NCBI RefSeq assembly: GCF_016698665.1
Contig: NZ_CP068046.1
Span: 1,984,001-2,048,000 of the forward strand
Direction: 5' to 3'
Source of the DNA: Devosia rhizoryzae
GTDB taxonomy: Bacteria; Pseudomonadota; Alphaproteobacteria; Rhizobiales; Devosiaceae
DNA: 64,000 nucleotides
The position numbers and the translations under genes were made by a program. Below are positions 25,830 to 35,728 of this stretch, piece after piece. A model generated the notes under the pieces. The model had not been told where the DNA came from. It saw only the letters and a list, made by a program, of their open reading frames with translations, and made no database searches. Each line of letters begins with the position of its first letter. Position 1 is the first letter of the stretch.

Positions 25830-27155
25830 ATGGCTTCCGTCATCAAAATCTATGCCCTCTTCCTTGGCTCCGCGCTTCTAATGTTCGGCGGCGGCCTGCA
25901 GGGTCTGTTGCTCTCCGTGCGCGGTGCCGAAGAAAACTTTTCCCTGCTGGCGCTGGGCCTTATCGGCACCGGCTGGTCCGTCGGCTTCGTCGCCGGGTCG
26001 CTGCTGGTGCCGCAGATCGTGCGCAATGTCGGCCATATCCGCGCCTTTTCGGTGATGGCGGCGATCGGCACGATCACGATCCTCCTCAACCTCCTGTGGA
26101 TCAACGATATCGGCTGGATTCTTCTCCGCGCGCTGTCCGGCTTCTGCTTTGCGGGTGCGGCGATGATCGTTGAAAGCTGGCTCAACGAGGTCGCCGATAA
26201 CAAGAGCCGCGGCACGATCTTTTCAGTCTATGTCACCATCAACATGGCCGCTTCGACGCTAGGGCAGATCGCCATGTCGATCACCGGTACCGCCGGCTAC
26301 ATTCCCTTCGTCATCGGCGCCATCAGCTTCATCTGCGCCGTGCTGCCGACCGCTCTTACCTCGAGCCCGCAGCCGAAGCCCCTAAGCAATGCCCGCATCG
26401 ACGTGCGGCTGCTTTACAAAACCTCGCCCGTCGCCGCCATCGCCGCCTTCTCGGTCGGCATGGCCAATGGCGCCTTCGGCACGCTGGCACCGGTCTATGG
26501 CTATGAACGGGGGCTCGACGCCAGCGGCATCGCCCTTCTTTTTGCCGTCGCCGCAATCCTCGGCGCCATCGCGCAGGTGCCCTTTGGGCGCCTCTCCGAC
26601 CGTATCGATCGTCGTCTCGTCCTGATCGGATTGTCGAGCTTTGCAGCGCTTGCCGGCGCGCTCACCGTCATCATCAATCCCGAGGCGGGCTGGGGCATGT
26701 ATCTGCTTTTTGCCGCCTACGGCTTTGCCGCCAACCCGATCTATGCCGTCGCTGTCGCTCATGCCAACGACTTCGCCAAGGACGGCGATTTCGCCAAGAT
26801 CGCCGGCGGCATGCTCCTTATCTTGGGCATCGGCTTGGCAATCGGCCCTGCCGTGGCCTCGATGTTCATGGGCGCCTGGAGCCCGGTTGGCCTCTTCGTG
26901 GTGACAGCCGTGTTCCATGCGGCCCTGGCCCTGGCAGCATACCTCCGCATGCGCGTCCGCCGCAGCGTCGATGCGGCCGATCGCGCGCCGTTCCAGCCGA
27001 TGAGCGATCGCAATGCGACGCCGGAAAGTTTTGTGCTGGACCCGCGCACCGATAATGATACGGACGTTTCTCCCATGCATCGCGAAGCCGCGGTGCCCGA
27101 AGAGCTGATCGAAACAATGGAGCCCGGAAGCGATGTTCAAGACGGCAAAGTTTGA
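25830..27155 (+). CDS. MFS transporter (YcaD-like)
   Basis: A 441-residue major facilitator with about 12 predicted helices in residues 1-380. FGRLSDRIDRR is a clear MFS signature between helices 8 and 9, and VESWLNEVADNKSRG resembles YcaD-type uncharacterised transporters. The final ~60 residues are a hydrophilic acidic tail unusual for the family (FVLDPRTDNDTDV...). The substrate is unknown. It overlaps moaB by 23 bp, so both are probably co-transcribed, though a functional link with molybdenum cofactor is not implied. Confidence 0.85.
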   Translation: MASVIKIYALFLGSALLMFGGGLQGLLLSVRGAEENFSLLALGLIGTGWSVGFVAGSLLVPQIVRNVGHIRAFSVMAAIGTITILLNLLWINDIGWILLRALSGFCFAGAAMIVESWLNEVADNKSRGTIFSVYVTINMAASTLGQIAMSITGTAGYIPFVIGAISFICAVLPTALTSSPQPKPLSNARIDVRLLYKTSPVAAIAAFSVGMANGAFGTLAPVYGYERGLDASGIALLFAVAAILGAIAQVPFGRLSDRIDRRLVLIGLSSFAALAGALTVIINPEAGWGMYLLFAAYGFAANPIYAVAVAHANDFAKDGDFAKIAGGMLLILGIGLAIGPAVASMFMGAWSPVGLFVVTAVFHAALALAAYLRMRVRRSVDAADRAPFQPMSDRNATPESFVLDPRTDNDTDVSPMHREAAVPEELIETMEPGSDVQDGKV

Positions 27156-27669
27156 GGATCGCGCCTTCAAGCCCCTCCGGATCGCCGTCATTGCCGTTTC
27201 CGATACGCGCACGCTCGAGACCGATACCGGGGGCGCACTGCTGAAGTCGCTGCTCGAGGCGGATGGCCACGAATGCTTCGGGCGGCAAGTGGTGCGCGAC
27301 GACATTCAGCTGATCCGAGCCGCCGTCCAGGCCCTTGTGGCCAACCCTGATGTGGACGTGATCCTCACCACGGGCGGCACGGGCTTTACCGGTCGCGACA
27401 TCACGCCCGAAGCCATCGAGCCGCTGTTCGACAAGCGCATGGAAGGCTTTTCCGTGCTGTTCCACCAGTATTCGGCGACCACCGTCGGCACATCGTCGCT
27501 GCAATCGCGCGCCACGGCAGGCCTGATCGGCGAGACCTTCGTCTTTTGCCTGCCCGGCTCACGCGGCGCCTGCCGCGATGCCTGGGAAGGCATCCTGAGC
27601 CACCAACTCGATTACCGTCACGCGCCCTGCAATTTCGTCGAGATCATCCCGCGGCTCAGCGAGCGCTAG
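27133..27669 (+). CDS. moaB: Molybdenum cofactor biosynthesis protein B
   Basis: A 178-residue MoaB/MogA-fold protein. ILTTGGTGFTGRDITPEAIEPL is the family signature, followed by MEGFSVLFHQYS. MoaB-type proteins bind molybdopterin and are usually adenylyltransferases, though E. coli MoaB's own activity is uncertain. The start lies inside the preceding MFS gene. The 3' end overlaps that of the convergent diguanylate cyclase by 14 bp. No other molybdopterin genes are nearby. Confidence 0.9.
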   Translation: MFKTAKFEDRAFKPLRIAVIAVSDTRTLETDTGGALLKSLLEADGHECFGRQVVRDDIQLIRAAVQALVANPDVDVILTTGGTGFTGRDITPEAIEPLFDKRMEGFSVLFHQYSATTVGTSSLQSRATAGLIGETFVFCLPGSRGACRDAWEGILSHQLDYRHAPCNFVEIIPRLSER

Positions 27670-28828
27670 TCGCGGGGACGACCCGCAGGCTAGCAACATA
27701 GCTTTCACCTGCGTCGATCATCACGCGGTTGCGGCCATTCGCCTTGGCAGAGTAGAGCGCCCGGTCCGCACGGGCCAAGGCATCGTGCAACGACGCGTCC
27801 TCCGGGTTCACCCCGGCGAGGCCAATGCAGAGCGTTATCTGCCGGTCGACGCCTGCGGGACGCCAGTCGCGTGCAGAAAAATCCGCGCGGATCGATTGTG
27901 CCAGGGCGCCGCTGCTCGCCAGCGGAACATCGCGCAGCAAAACCACGAACTCTTCGCCGCCGAAGCGCGCGACCAGCGAACCGGCTGGCATGCGCGAAAC
28001 CAGGAGATCGGCCAAGCCGCTGAGCACCGCGTCGCCCGCGGCGTGACCAAAGCTGTCATTGACCGTCTTGAAGTGGTCGATGTCGCAGGTCATCACCACG
28101 CCGCGCTGCCGGTCGGCTGGCGAAAGCAAGGCGGCCGCCACGTCGAAGCCGCGACGGTTTAAAAGACCGGTCAGCGGGTCGCGTTCAGCGGCATCACGAT
28201 AGCCCGCGAGCATCCGGTCCACCACCGATGCCATGGCGGCCAGTGCAAAGCTGACGCTCAACACGCCAACGCTTGCCTGCATATAGAAGGTGTAGGTCGA
28301 GCCAGCGAAATCGGCCAGCGCGGGGCTGAGACCGACAAGCACGCTGAAGATGAAAAGGCGCGCCACGATGTCCACGACGACGACCGTTGCAACCGCCACC
28401 AGCGCTCGCTCCGCCAGCGTCTGCGCCCGCCAGAAGACGAGACACACGGGCACGCCGAGCAGCACCGCGGATGCCAGATCGGCAATCGTGAGCTCCATCG
28501 GCAGGCTCTCGAAGCCTTCCACGGCAACGATGATCGCGGCATAAACCAAAAGGGCGAAGACTATGCGGACGGTGACGAGACGAGGCGCCCTGAAGTGGGT
28601 CAGGAGCGCTTCGCCGTAATAGAAGAACGACACCAGAAACACGGCATTGGCCAGAAGCGACTGCAGCTTGATCGGCAGCGGCAGGATCGGCGCTGTAAAG
28701 CCGATGGCGCCGAAGGCGAAGGCCAGACCCCAGGCGAACGCAACCCGCTGGCCGGTAGCGCCAACGATCAGGAAGGTGACGCCGAACAGCGCCATGGTCA
28801 CCGGAAGCAGGAAGGCGAAGTTGTCCAT
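27656..28828 (-). CDS. Membrane-bound diguanylate cyclase
   Basis: A 390-residue protein: six or so N-terminal membrane helices (residues 1-200) resembling a MHYE-less multi-pass sensor, then a GGDEF domain. DPLTGLLNRRGF, CDIDHFKTVNDSFGHAAGDAVL and ARFGGEEFVVLL (GGEEF at ~290-294) are intact, so c-di-GMP synthesis from two GTP is expected. The usual inhibitory RxxD site five residues before GGEEF is replaced by PAGS, so product inhibition may be absent. The signal sensed is unknown. Convergent with moaB. Confidence 0.9.
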   Translation of the reverse strand: MDNFAFLLPVTMALFGVTFLIVGATGQRVAFAWGLAFAFGAIGFTAPILPLPIKLQSLLANAVFLVSFFYYGEALLTHFRAPRLVTVRIVFALLVYAAIIVAVEGFESLPMELTIADLASAVLLGVPVCLVFWRAQTLAERALVAVATVVVVDIVARLFIFSVLVGLSPALADFAGSTYTFYMQASVGVLSVSFALAAMASVVDRMLAGYRDAAERDPLTGLLNRRGFDVAAALLSPADRQRGVVMTCDIDHFKTVNDSFGHAAGDAVLSGLADLLVSRMPAGSLVARFGGEEFVVLLRDVPLASSGALAQSIRADFSARDWRPAGVDRQITLCIGLAGVNPEDASLHDALARADRALYSAKANGRNRVMIDAGESYVASLRVVPATSAR

Positions 28829-28927
28829 GGCAGCGCGTCTCTCACGCCGACACTCGTGTTCGGCCCTAAAGCTTTAGAGAGCGCCCGTTAACAAAGCTTC
28901 GCGGCGGTTTGCCAATTTGCCCAAACA

Positions 28928-28955
28928 AGAACGGCGCCCCTTGAGGCGCCGTTCT
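28928..28955 (-). terminator. Rho-independent terminator of the MFS gene
   Basis: A perfect 11-bp stem AGAACGGCGCC / GGCGCCGTTCT with a 6-nt loop. On the minus strand it is followed by TTGTTT; it lies 5 bp after the stop of the MFS gene at 28960. A GTTTT run on the plus side gives it some bidirectional look. Confidence 0.8.
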
Positions 28956-28959
28956 GTTT

Positions 28960-30438
28960 TCAGTGGCCGTGGCTCATGCCGCTGGGCGCGTTTGGTGGCC
29001 GGCGCACGAAAAACGCTGCGGCCACCATCCCGAGCGAGATCACTGCGCCGCAAAGGAACCCTGCCCGGATACCGGCCGCCAATGCATCGACGCCCGACAG
29101 CCCCTCTGCCGCGCGCGCTGCCGTGGTGAGGCTCATCACTGCAACAAACAAGGCGATACCGGCAGCACCGGCCACCTGCTGCACCGAGCCAAGGATGGCA
29201 CTGGCATGGGAATAAAGCGGCATTGGCACCGAGCCCATGGACGAGGTGAAGAGTGGCGTAAAAGTCAGCGCCAAGCCAAAGCTCAGCGTCATGTGACCCA
29301 CGACCACCGCCCAGACCGGCGTCGTCTGGCTGACCATGGTCAGCGCCCACATCACCGACGAAACCAGGATCACGCCCGGCACCAGCAAAGGCCGCGGACC
29401 GACGCGGTCATAAAGCCGGCCAACGATTGGGCCCATGAAGCCCATCAGCAACCCACCGGGCAGCAGCAACATGCCGGTCTGAAGCGTATCGAGCCCGAGC
29501 ACGCTTTGCGTATAGATCGGCAGGAGGATCGAGGAGCCGAGCAGGGCAACCATGGCGATGGCCATGGTGATCAGCGCCATCGAATAGTTGCGGTGCTGCA
29601 GCGTGCGCAGGTCGAGCAAAGCCTTGTTCTCGCCCGCCAGCCGCATTTGCCGCCAGATGAACACGGCCATCGCGACAAGGCCAACCGCGATCGGTGTCCA
29701 GGCGGGGATCGGCGAAGGATGGTTGGCGCCTTCGCCAAGGCTCGACAGACCATAGACGAGGCCACCGAAAGCCAGAGCCGACAGGATGACCGAGACCACA
29801 TCGAGCGGCGAATAGCGCGGCGTCGAGACATTACGGATGCGGGTCACGCCGAGGACTAGAGCACCCAGCGCGATCGGCAGGGTGAAATAGAACATGAAGC
29901 GCCAGTCGAAGTGGCCGAGGATGAAACCGCCAATAGTGGGGCCAATCGCCGGCGCCACCGACATGACGATCGAAATATTGCCCATGGTCTTGCCGCGCCC
30001 TTCGGGCGGCACCAGGGTCATCACCGTCGTCATCAACAACGGCATCATGATCGCCGTGCCCACGGCCTGAACGACGCGGCCGACGATCAGCAGCTCAATC
30101 CCTGCAGCCAGAGCGCAGATCAGGGTTCCAGCTGAAAACACCGACATGGCCAGCATGAACATTGGGCGCGTGTTGATGCGCTGAAGCAGGAAACCCGTGA
30201 TCGGGATCACCACCGCCATGGTCAAAAGGAAGGCCGTGGTCAGCCACTGTGCGGCGCCGGCGGTCACGCCGAGATCGGTCATCAGGTGCGGAATGGCGAC
30301 GCTCATGATGGTTTCGTTCAAAAACACCACGAAGGTCGAGACCAGCAGGATGGCGATGACCAGCCGGTTCCGTGCTGCATTGTCGGGATGGTGAGGCGCG
30401 CTTTGCGGCAGCGCATCCATGGTCGCGTCCATAGTCAT
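28960..30438 (-). CDS. MDR-type MFS transporter, DHA2 (EmrB/QacA) family
   Basis: A 492-residue, roughly 14-helix major facilitator. LNETIMSVAIPHL (motif D1-like), TAFLLTMAVVIP, GRVVQAVGTAIMMPLL and the motif C region SVAPAIGPTIGGFI are characteristic of proton-driven multidrug exporters of the DHA2 family. The end is His-rich (GMSHGH). The substrate is not predictable. It is monocistronic: a terminator follows, and the 341-bp gap upstream holds a pair of inverted 16-mers that may be an operator. No adjacent TetR or MarR regulator was found. Confidence 0.9.
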   Translation of the reverse strand: MTMDATMDALPQSAPHHPDNAARNRLVIAILLVSTFVVFLNETIMSVAIPHLMTDLGVTAGAAQWLTTAFLLTMAVVIPITGFLLQRINTRPMFMLAMSVFSAGTLICALAAGIELLIVGRVVQAVGTAIMMPLLMTTVMTLVPPEGRGKTMGNISIVMSVAPAIGPTIGGFILGHFDWRFMFYFTLPIALGALVLGVTRIRNVSTPRYSPLDVVSVILSALAFGGLVYGLSSLGEGANHPSPIPAWTPIAVGLVAMAVFIWRQMRLAGENKALLDLRTLQHRNYSMALITMAIAMVALLGSSILLPIYTQSVLGLDTLQTGMLLLPGGLLMGFMGPIVGRLYDRVGPRPLLVPGVILVSSVMWALTMVSQTTPVWAVVVGHMTLSFGLALTFTPLFTSSMGSVPMPLYSHASAILGSVQQVAGAAGIALFVAVMSLTTAARAAEGLSGVDALAAGIRAGFLCGAVISLGMVAAAFFVRRPPNAPSGMSHGH

Positions 30439-30650
30439 CTCGTGTCCCTTTCAAGGATCGTGTCGCCCTCACGACGGAGGAGGCCATCAGCCTTCGACAT
30501 CTTTTCCAAACTTCCGTGACAAGCCTTGTCAGCAAAGCCGCACGCGCCGCGCGAGCGGACGAGTGGCGAGCGGTTGATGGGCCTGGCGGAGCGCGGTTGT
30601 CTACGCTCACGAAGTCGCGACGTCCAGTCTTGTAATGCATGAGCGCTATG

Positions 30651-30727
30651 CCGATATGACAGTCAGGCGAGCACGCTCACATTGTAGTGTTCTTGTTTTG
30701 TTCTCAGAAAGCTGATAGCCATATCGG
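30651..30727. promoter_or_regulatory. Inverted 16-bp operator-like pair in a 341-bp gene-free gap
   Basis: The gap 30439-30779 lies between the divergent MFS and radical SAM genes. It contains CCGATATGACAGTCAG at 30651-30666 and, inverted, CTGATAGCCATATCGG at 30712-30727, matching at 13 of 16 positions with 45 bp between. They could be binding sites for one dimeric regulator controlling both genes, or arms of a looped structure. The rest of the gap shows no gene that I can support. Confidence 0.45.
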
Positions 30728-30779
30728 TGTCGCCCGTAGATGATTCATCGTCTTGGTGCGCTAGTCTGGAGAACCGAAA

Positions 30780-31928
30780 ATGGCCCTCTATCAGGCCCCC
30801 TCTTTCGAAGCCCTGGAACGTCTGAGCCTCAGCCGCGATGCCGACCTCGCACGGCGTGAGCTACTGCAGCCCGAGCGTATTCGTGGTCGAGGCGCACAGA
30901 CCAATCGCGTCGGCCGGTTCGAGACGCATCAGCGCGACAGCTTCGATGACGGCTGGGGCACGGTCGAGCCGCTGCCCATGTTCGAGACGGTGGAACATAC
31001 CGAGCGCGCCAAGACCATCATTACCTCCAATGATAGCCCAGACATTGCATTCGAGCGCTCGATCAACGCTTATCGCGGGTGCGAGCATGGTTGTTCCTAT
31101 TGCTTTGCCCGCCCGACCCACGCCTATCTCGGCCACTCCGCCGGGATCGACTTCGAGCGCGACATCTATGTTAAATCCAATGCCGTCGAAGCCCTGCGCG
31201 CTGAAATTGGGGCCAAGAACTATAAGCCGAAGCCCATTGCCATGGGCACCAACACCGACCCCTACCAACCAGCCGAGCGCAAGCACAAGCTGACACGGGG
31301 CATTCTGGAAGTGATGCTCGAAACCAAGCATCCGGTCATGATCGTCACCAAGTCGGCGCTAATCATCCGCGACCTCGACCTGCTGACCGAACTGGCCAAG
31401 CAGGGTCTCGTCAAGGTCGCGATTTCAGTCACCTCCATGGACCACAAGCTTTCCCGCAAGATGGAGCCGCGCGCGTCCTCCCCGGCCCGTCGCCTCGAAG
31501 CCATCCGGCTCTTGAGCGAAGCCGGCGTGCCGACCGCCATCTTTGCCTCGCCAATGATCCCGGCCATCAACGACATGGAGCTCGAACGCATCCTCGATGC
31601 CGGCAAGGCGCAAGGCGCCGTCAGCGCCTCGATGGTGCTGCTGCGCCTTCCCGGCGAAGTGCGCGACGTGTTCCGCGAATGGTTGTTGCGCCACTTCCCC
31701 GATCGCGTACGCCACGTTCTTTCGCTCGTCCGCGATACCCGCAGCGGCAAGGACTACGACGCGCGCTGGGGCACCCGCATGACCGGCGAAGGTCCCTATG
31801 CCGTCCTGCTGCGCCAGCGCTTCGAAAAGGCATGCGAACGCTACGGCCTCAACACCAAGCATCCCAGCCTGCGCACCGATCTCTTCGAAGCCCCAAGGCT
31901 GGAAAGCAAGCAGATGAGCTTGTTTTAA
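30780..31928 (+). CDS. PA0069 family radical SAM protein
   Basis: A 382-residue radical SAM enzyme. NAYRGCEHGCSYCFARPTH has the Cys-x3-Cys-x2-Cys cluster motif (C101, C105, C108). MGTNTDPYQPAER and ITKSALIIRDLDLL-like blocks match the PA0069/Rv2578c group, which is distantly related to spore photoproduct lyase; the substrate is unknown. The ATG at 30780 follows GGAGAACC. It is monocistronic, followed by a palindromic repeat. It faces the MFS gene across a shared 341-bp regulatory gap. Confidence 0.92.
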   Translation: MALYQAPSFEALERLSLSRDADLARRELLQPERIRGRGAQTNRVGRFETHQRDSFDDGWGTVEPLPMFETVEHTERAKTIITSNDSPDIAFERSINAYRGCEHGCSYCFARPTHAYLGHSAGIDFERDIYVKSNAVEALRAEIGAKNYKPKPIAMGTNTDPYQPAERKHKLTRGILEVMLETKHPVMIVTKSALIIRDLDLLTELAKQGLVKVAISVTSMDHKLSRKMEPRASSPARRLEAIRLLSEAGVPTAIFASPMIPAINDMELERILDAGKAQGAVSASMVLLRLPGEVRDVFREWLLRHFPDRVRHVLSLVRDTRSGKDYDARWGTRMTGEGPYAVLLRQRFEKACERYGLNTKHPSLRTDLFEAPRLESKQMSLF

Positions 31929-31931
31929 GGC

Positions 31932-32050
31932 ACCCCCACCCAACCTCCCCCTTTAGGAGGGGGATGAGTTGGTTCGGCGTTCAGTCGAAGTTGCCTCCCC
32001 AAGCTCGGCGCCACTCCTCCCCCGCCTTATGGGGGAGGCCGGGTGGGGGT
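31932..32050. repeat. Palindromic intergenic repeat (CACCCAACCTCCCCC family)
   Basis: CCCCCACCCAACCTCCCCCTT at the left, quoted from 31933, and GGGGGAGGCCGGGTGGGGG at the right form inverted arms around AGTTGGTTCGGCG and CTCCTCCCCC. Related to the copies at 699-796 and 39099-39199. Located between the convergent radical SAM and HAD genes. Confidence 0.85.
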
Positions 32051-32058
32051 CTCTTCGC

Positions 32059-32733
32059 CTACGCAAACAGCCTCGACCGAACCAACCCCAAAACACCCGC
32101 CTCCTGGTAATCCCGCACCCCGATCACCGCCCCAGCGTCGACCAGCTGCGCCGGCGTCAATCCCGTCGCCATCCCCACCGTCGCGATTCCCGCTCCGGTC
32201 GCCGATGCAATCCCTGTCCGCGAATCCTCAAACGCCACGCTGTGCGCCGCCTCCGCTCCCAGCAGTCGCAGTCCTTCGAGATACGGCAGCGGATGCGGCT
32301 TGCCATGGGCCAGCTCATCGCCGATCACCACATGCTTGAACCGGCTTCGCACGCCGATCGCATCCAGCAACAGATCGGCATTGAGCCGCGGTGCATTGGT
32401 CACCGCAACCATCGGCACGCCGTTTTCGTCGGCCCAGTCCAGCAGGTCGAAAAGGCCGTGCACCGGTTCGATGCCGGTGGCTGCCAGTTCGCGAAAGCGC
32501 GCTTCCTTGCCCATCATCACATCGCGTCGGCGCTCCATCGTCTCCCCCGGCAGAAACCGCTCCGCGATCGCCTCATTGGCAAAGCCCTGCAATTCGCGCC
32601 CGAACCGTTCGCGATCGAATTCGTGCCCCCAGGGCGCAAAGGTGTCATTGAAGGCCCGCAGGTGAAGCGGGTCACTTTCAACCAGCGTGCCATCGATATC
32701 GAACAGCAGCGCGGCGCCGGGCTTGAGAGGCAT
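32059..32733 (-). CDS. HAD superfamily phosphatase
   Basis: A 224-residue HAD hydrolase of subfamily IA. LLFDIDGTLVESD holds the nucleophile Asp and acid/base Asp; VAVTNAPR is motif II, PLPYLEGLRLLG includes the motif III Lys-like region (HGKPHPLPY) and VAFEDSRTGIASA is motif IV. It resembles beta-phosphoglucomutase or GS1-type sugar phosphatases (LLD.IG.....); the substrate is unknown. Followed after 18 bp (upstream on this strand) by the exported unknown gene, likely the same transcript. Confidence 0.87.
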   Translation of the reverse strand: MPLKPGAALLFDIDGTLVESDPLHLRAFNDTFAPWGHEFDRERFGRELQGFANEAIAERFLPGETMERRRDVMMGKEARFRELAATGIEPVHGLFDLLDWADENGVPMVAVTNAPRLNADLLLDAIGVRSRFKHVVIGDELAHGKPHPLPYLEGLRLLGAEAAHSVAFEDSRTGIASATGAGIATVGMATGLTPAQLVDAGAVIGVRDYQEAGVLGLVRSRLFA

Positions 32734-32751
32734 GGATTGTCCGTCAGGTCG

Positions 32752-33333
32752 TCAGTACTGCGCGACCTTGCGGGCATAGGTGGACATAAAGTCAAGGGAG
32801 GCCAGCACGCCCTGCAGCGACAGCCGCACCTCGGCCGGCTTTTCCACACCGATCAGGGGCACCAGAAGCGTCACCGAGGTGCGCTCTTTCATTTTGTCGA
32901 TCAGTGCCTCGGCGCGCGCTGCGTCCACCACAAAATACTGGTTGATGGTGTTGTAGCGCGTCTCGAGTTCGTCGCCGACGCCGAGCTCGATATCCGGCTG
33001 ACCGCCAAATCGCAGCACCATAGGACGGCTCTCGTCATAGCCACCCTCGTCCAGCGCGACGGTGATCGCCAGATCCAGCGCACCATCAAGGCGATTCCGC
33101 ATCAGCGTCAGCTTGTAGGCCGGCAGGTTGGCGCCATTGAGCTGCTGGCTGCCGGTCGAGGCAAAGCAGGAAAAGCCGTAGAAGTCGGCCGCATCTTCGT
33201 TGATGGCGTCGGGACAGGCTGCCAGCCAATCACGATTATACTCCCGCCACTCGCCATAGGGATGATGAAAAGGCTCGGCGCTGGCCGGTGTTGCAAGGGC
33301 CAGCACGAGGGCACGGCAGGGCGCAAAGCGCAT
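32752..33333 (-). CDS. Exported protein of unknown function
   Basis: A 193-residue protein with a short signal peptide (MRFAPCRALVLALATPASAEP). The mature part is acidic with two cysteines (AACPDAI and GFSCFAS), which could form a disulfide. I do not recognise the family. The start at 33333 places the signal at the N-terminus; a longer frame to 33459 would cover the divergent gene's start. It is the upstream member of a pair with the HAD gene. Divergent from the DUF4180 gene by 52 bp. Confidence 0.7.
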   Translation of the reverse strand: MRFAPCRALVLALATPASAEPFHHPYGEWREYNRDWLAACPDAINEDAADFYGFSCFASTGSQQLNGANLPAYKLTLMRNRLDGALDLAITVALDEGGYDESRPMVLRFGGQPDIELGVGDELETRYNTINQYFVVDAARAEALIDKMKERTSVTLLVPLIGVEKPAEVRLSLQGVLASLDFMSTYARKVAQY

Positions 33334-33385
33334 GTGATCGTCTCCCGGCTTTGCCCCCCGGCTCGACTCTAGTATCAGCAGGGAA

Positions 33386-33766
33386 ATGCATCGCAAACAT
33401 GACATGGTCATGCCCACGGAAACGCACAACGGTCTCACCATCTTTTTCGCCGACGCCACTGGTCCGACTCTTGGCAGCGAACAGGATGCGCTCGACCTGA
33501 TCGGCGAGACCTATGGCACCGAGACCGACATGATCGCCGTGCCCGTCGCGCGCTTCGGGCCAAGCTTTTTCGACCTTTCAAGCAAGCAGGCCGGCCACTT
33601 CTTCCAGAAGATGCAGAACTACGGCATGCGCCTCGCCATCCTCGGCGACATCGGCGAGCATACCAGCCGAAGCAAGGCCCTTACCAACTTTGTCGGCGAG
33701 ACCAACCGCATCGGCCACCACCGCTTCGCCGCGACTCGCGAAGACCTGATCGGAGGCCGCCCATGA
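33386..33766 (+). CDS. DUF4180 family protein
   Basis: About 126 residues. The segment FFDLSSKQAGHFFQKMQNYGMRLAILGD and SKALTNFVGETNRIGHHRFAA match DUF4180, a small family of unknown function (some members are near transcriptional regulators). It likely starts at 33386, with other in-frame ATGs at 33404 and 33410. Its stop overlaps the rnhB start (ATGA), implying translational coupling with rnhB and perhaps ccrM downstream. The motif is quoted in parts from residues ~51-110. Confidence 0.78.
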   Translation: MHRKHDMVMPTETHNGLTIFFADATGPTLGSEQDALDLIGETYGTETDMIAVPVARFGPSFFDLSSKQAGHFFQKMQNYGMRLAILGDIGEHTSRSKALTNFVGETNRIGHHRFAATREDLIGGRP

Positions 33767-34433
33767 AGATCGTCGTCGCCGAGCTTGTCGCCGCCGAGCC
33801 GACAGTCCCCGACTTCAGCCACGAGAAGAAGTTGCTGAAAGCCGGCGCCCGCCTTGTGGCTGGTGTCGACGAGGCCGGTCGTGGCCCGCTGGCCGGACCC
33901 GTTGTCGTCGCTGCCGTGCGGCTTGATCCGCGTCGCATCCCCGATGGCCTCAACGATTCCAAGAAGCTCACGGCCGAACAGCGCGAAGCGCTTTACGAAG
34001 AGATCGTCGCGACGGCCGATGTCGCCATCGTCAGCGCCCCGCCCAGCGACATCCTCACCCTCAACATTCGCGGCGCCACGCTTGCCGCCATGACGCGGGC
34101 CGTACGCGCCCTGCCCCGCCCCGTGGATCGCGTCCTCGTCGATGGGCGTGACATCCCGCCTGGCCTGCCCTGCGAGGGGATTGCGCTGATCGGCGGCGAC
34201 GGGCGCAGCGTCTCGATCGCTGCCGCATCGATCGTCGCCAAGGTCACGCGGGATCGCATGTGCAAGATCATGGATTGCGACGCGCCCCATTTCGGCTTTG
34301 CCGGGCACAAGGGCTACTCGACCGCGGCTCACTTGACGGCCCTCAACGCCCATGGCCCCTGCCGCCACCACCGCGAGGAATTTGCTCCGGTGGCGGCGCT
34401 GCTCGTTACGCAAACGACCATCCTGGCCGCCGG

Positions 34434-34437
<4 letters not shown>
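33763..34437 (+). CDS. rnhB: Ribonuclease HII
   Basis: A 224-residue RNase HII that removes misincorporated ribonucleotides and RNA from hybrids. The catalytic Asp-Glu pair is in GVDEAGRGPLAGPV (~residues 35-48), and the other carboxylates are in VLVDGRD and KIMDCDAPHFGFAGHKGY. It starts in the DUF4180 stop codon. The rnhB-ccrM order is also found in other Hyphomicrobiales. Its stop codon lies within the first CtrA-like box upstream of ccrM. Confidence 0.97.
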
Positions 34438-35656
<1,219 letters not shown>

Positions 35657-35690
35657 TCCTGACCTCCAATCATTCAGGCCTTACTAAACA

Positions 35691-35722
35691 ACCGCCGGTT
35701 TGCCCCGGCGGTCTTTTTCTTT
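35691..35722 (+). terminator. Rho-independent terminator after ccrM
   Basis: Stem ACCGCCGG / CCGGCGGT with a 6-nt loop, followed by CTTTTTCTTT, 34 bp after the ccrM stop codon. The convergent ZIP gene ends just beyond it at 35729. Confidence 0.88.
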
Positions 35723-35728
35723 GTGCGC

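Noticed and set aside
30095..30640. Possible regulator gene (minus strand) upstream of the MFS exporter
   Set aside because: Overlaps the MFS coding region in another frame and has no helix-turn-helix pattern; only the last part lies in the gap.
31969..33372. Plus-strand frame over the HAD and exported-protein genes
   Set aside because: Starts inside a palindromic repeat and is antisense to two supported genes.
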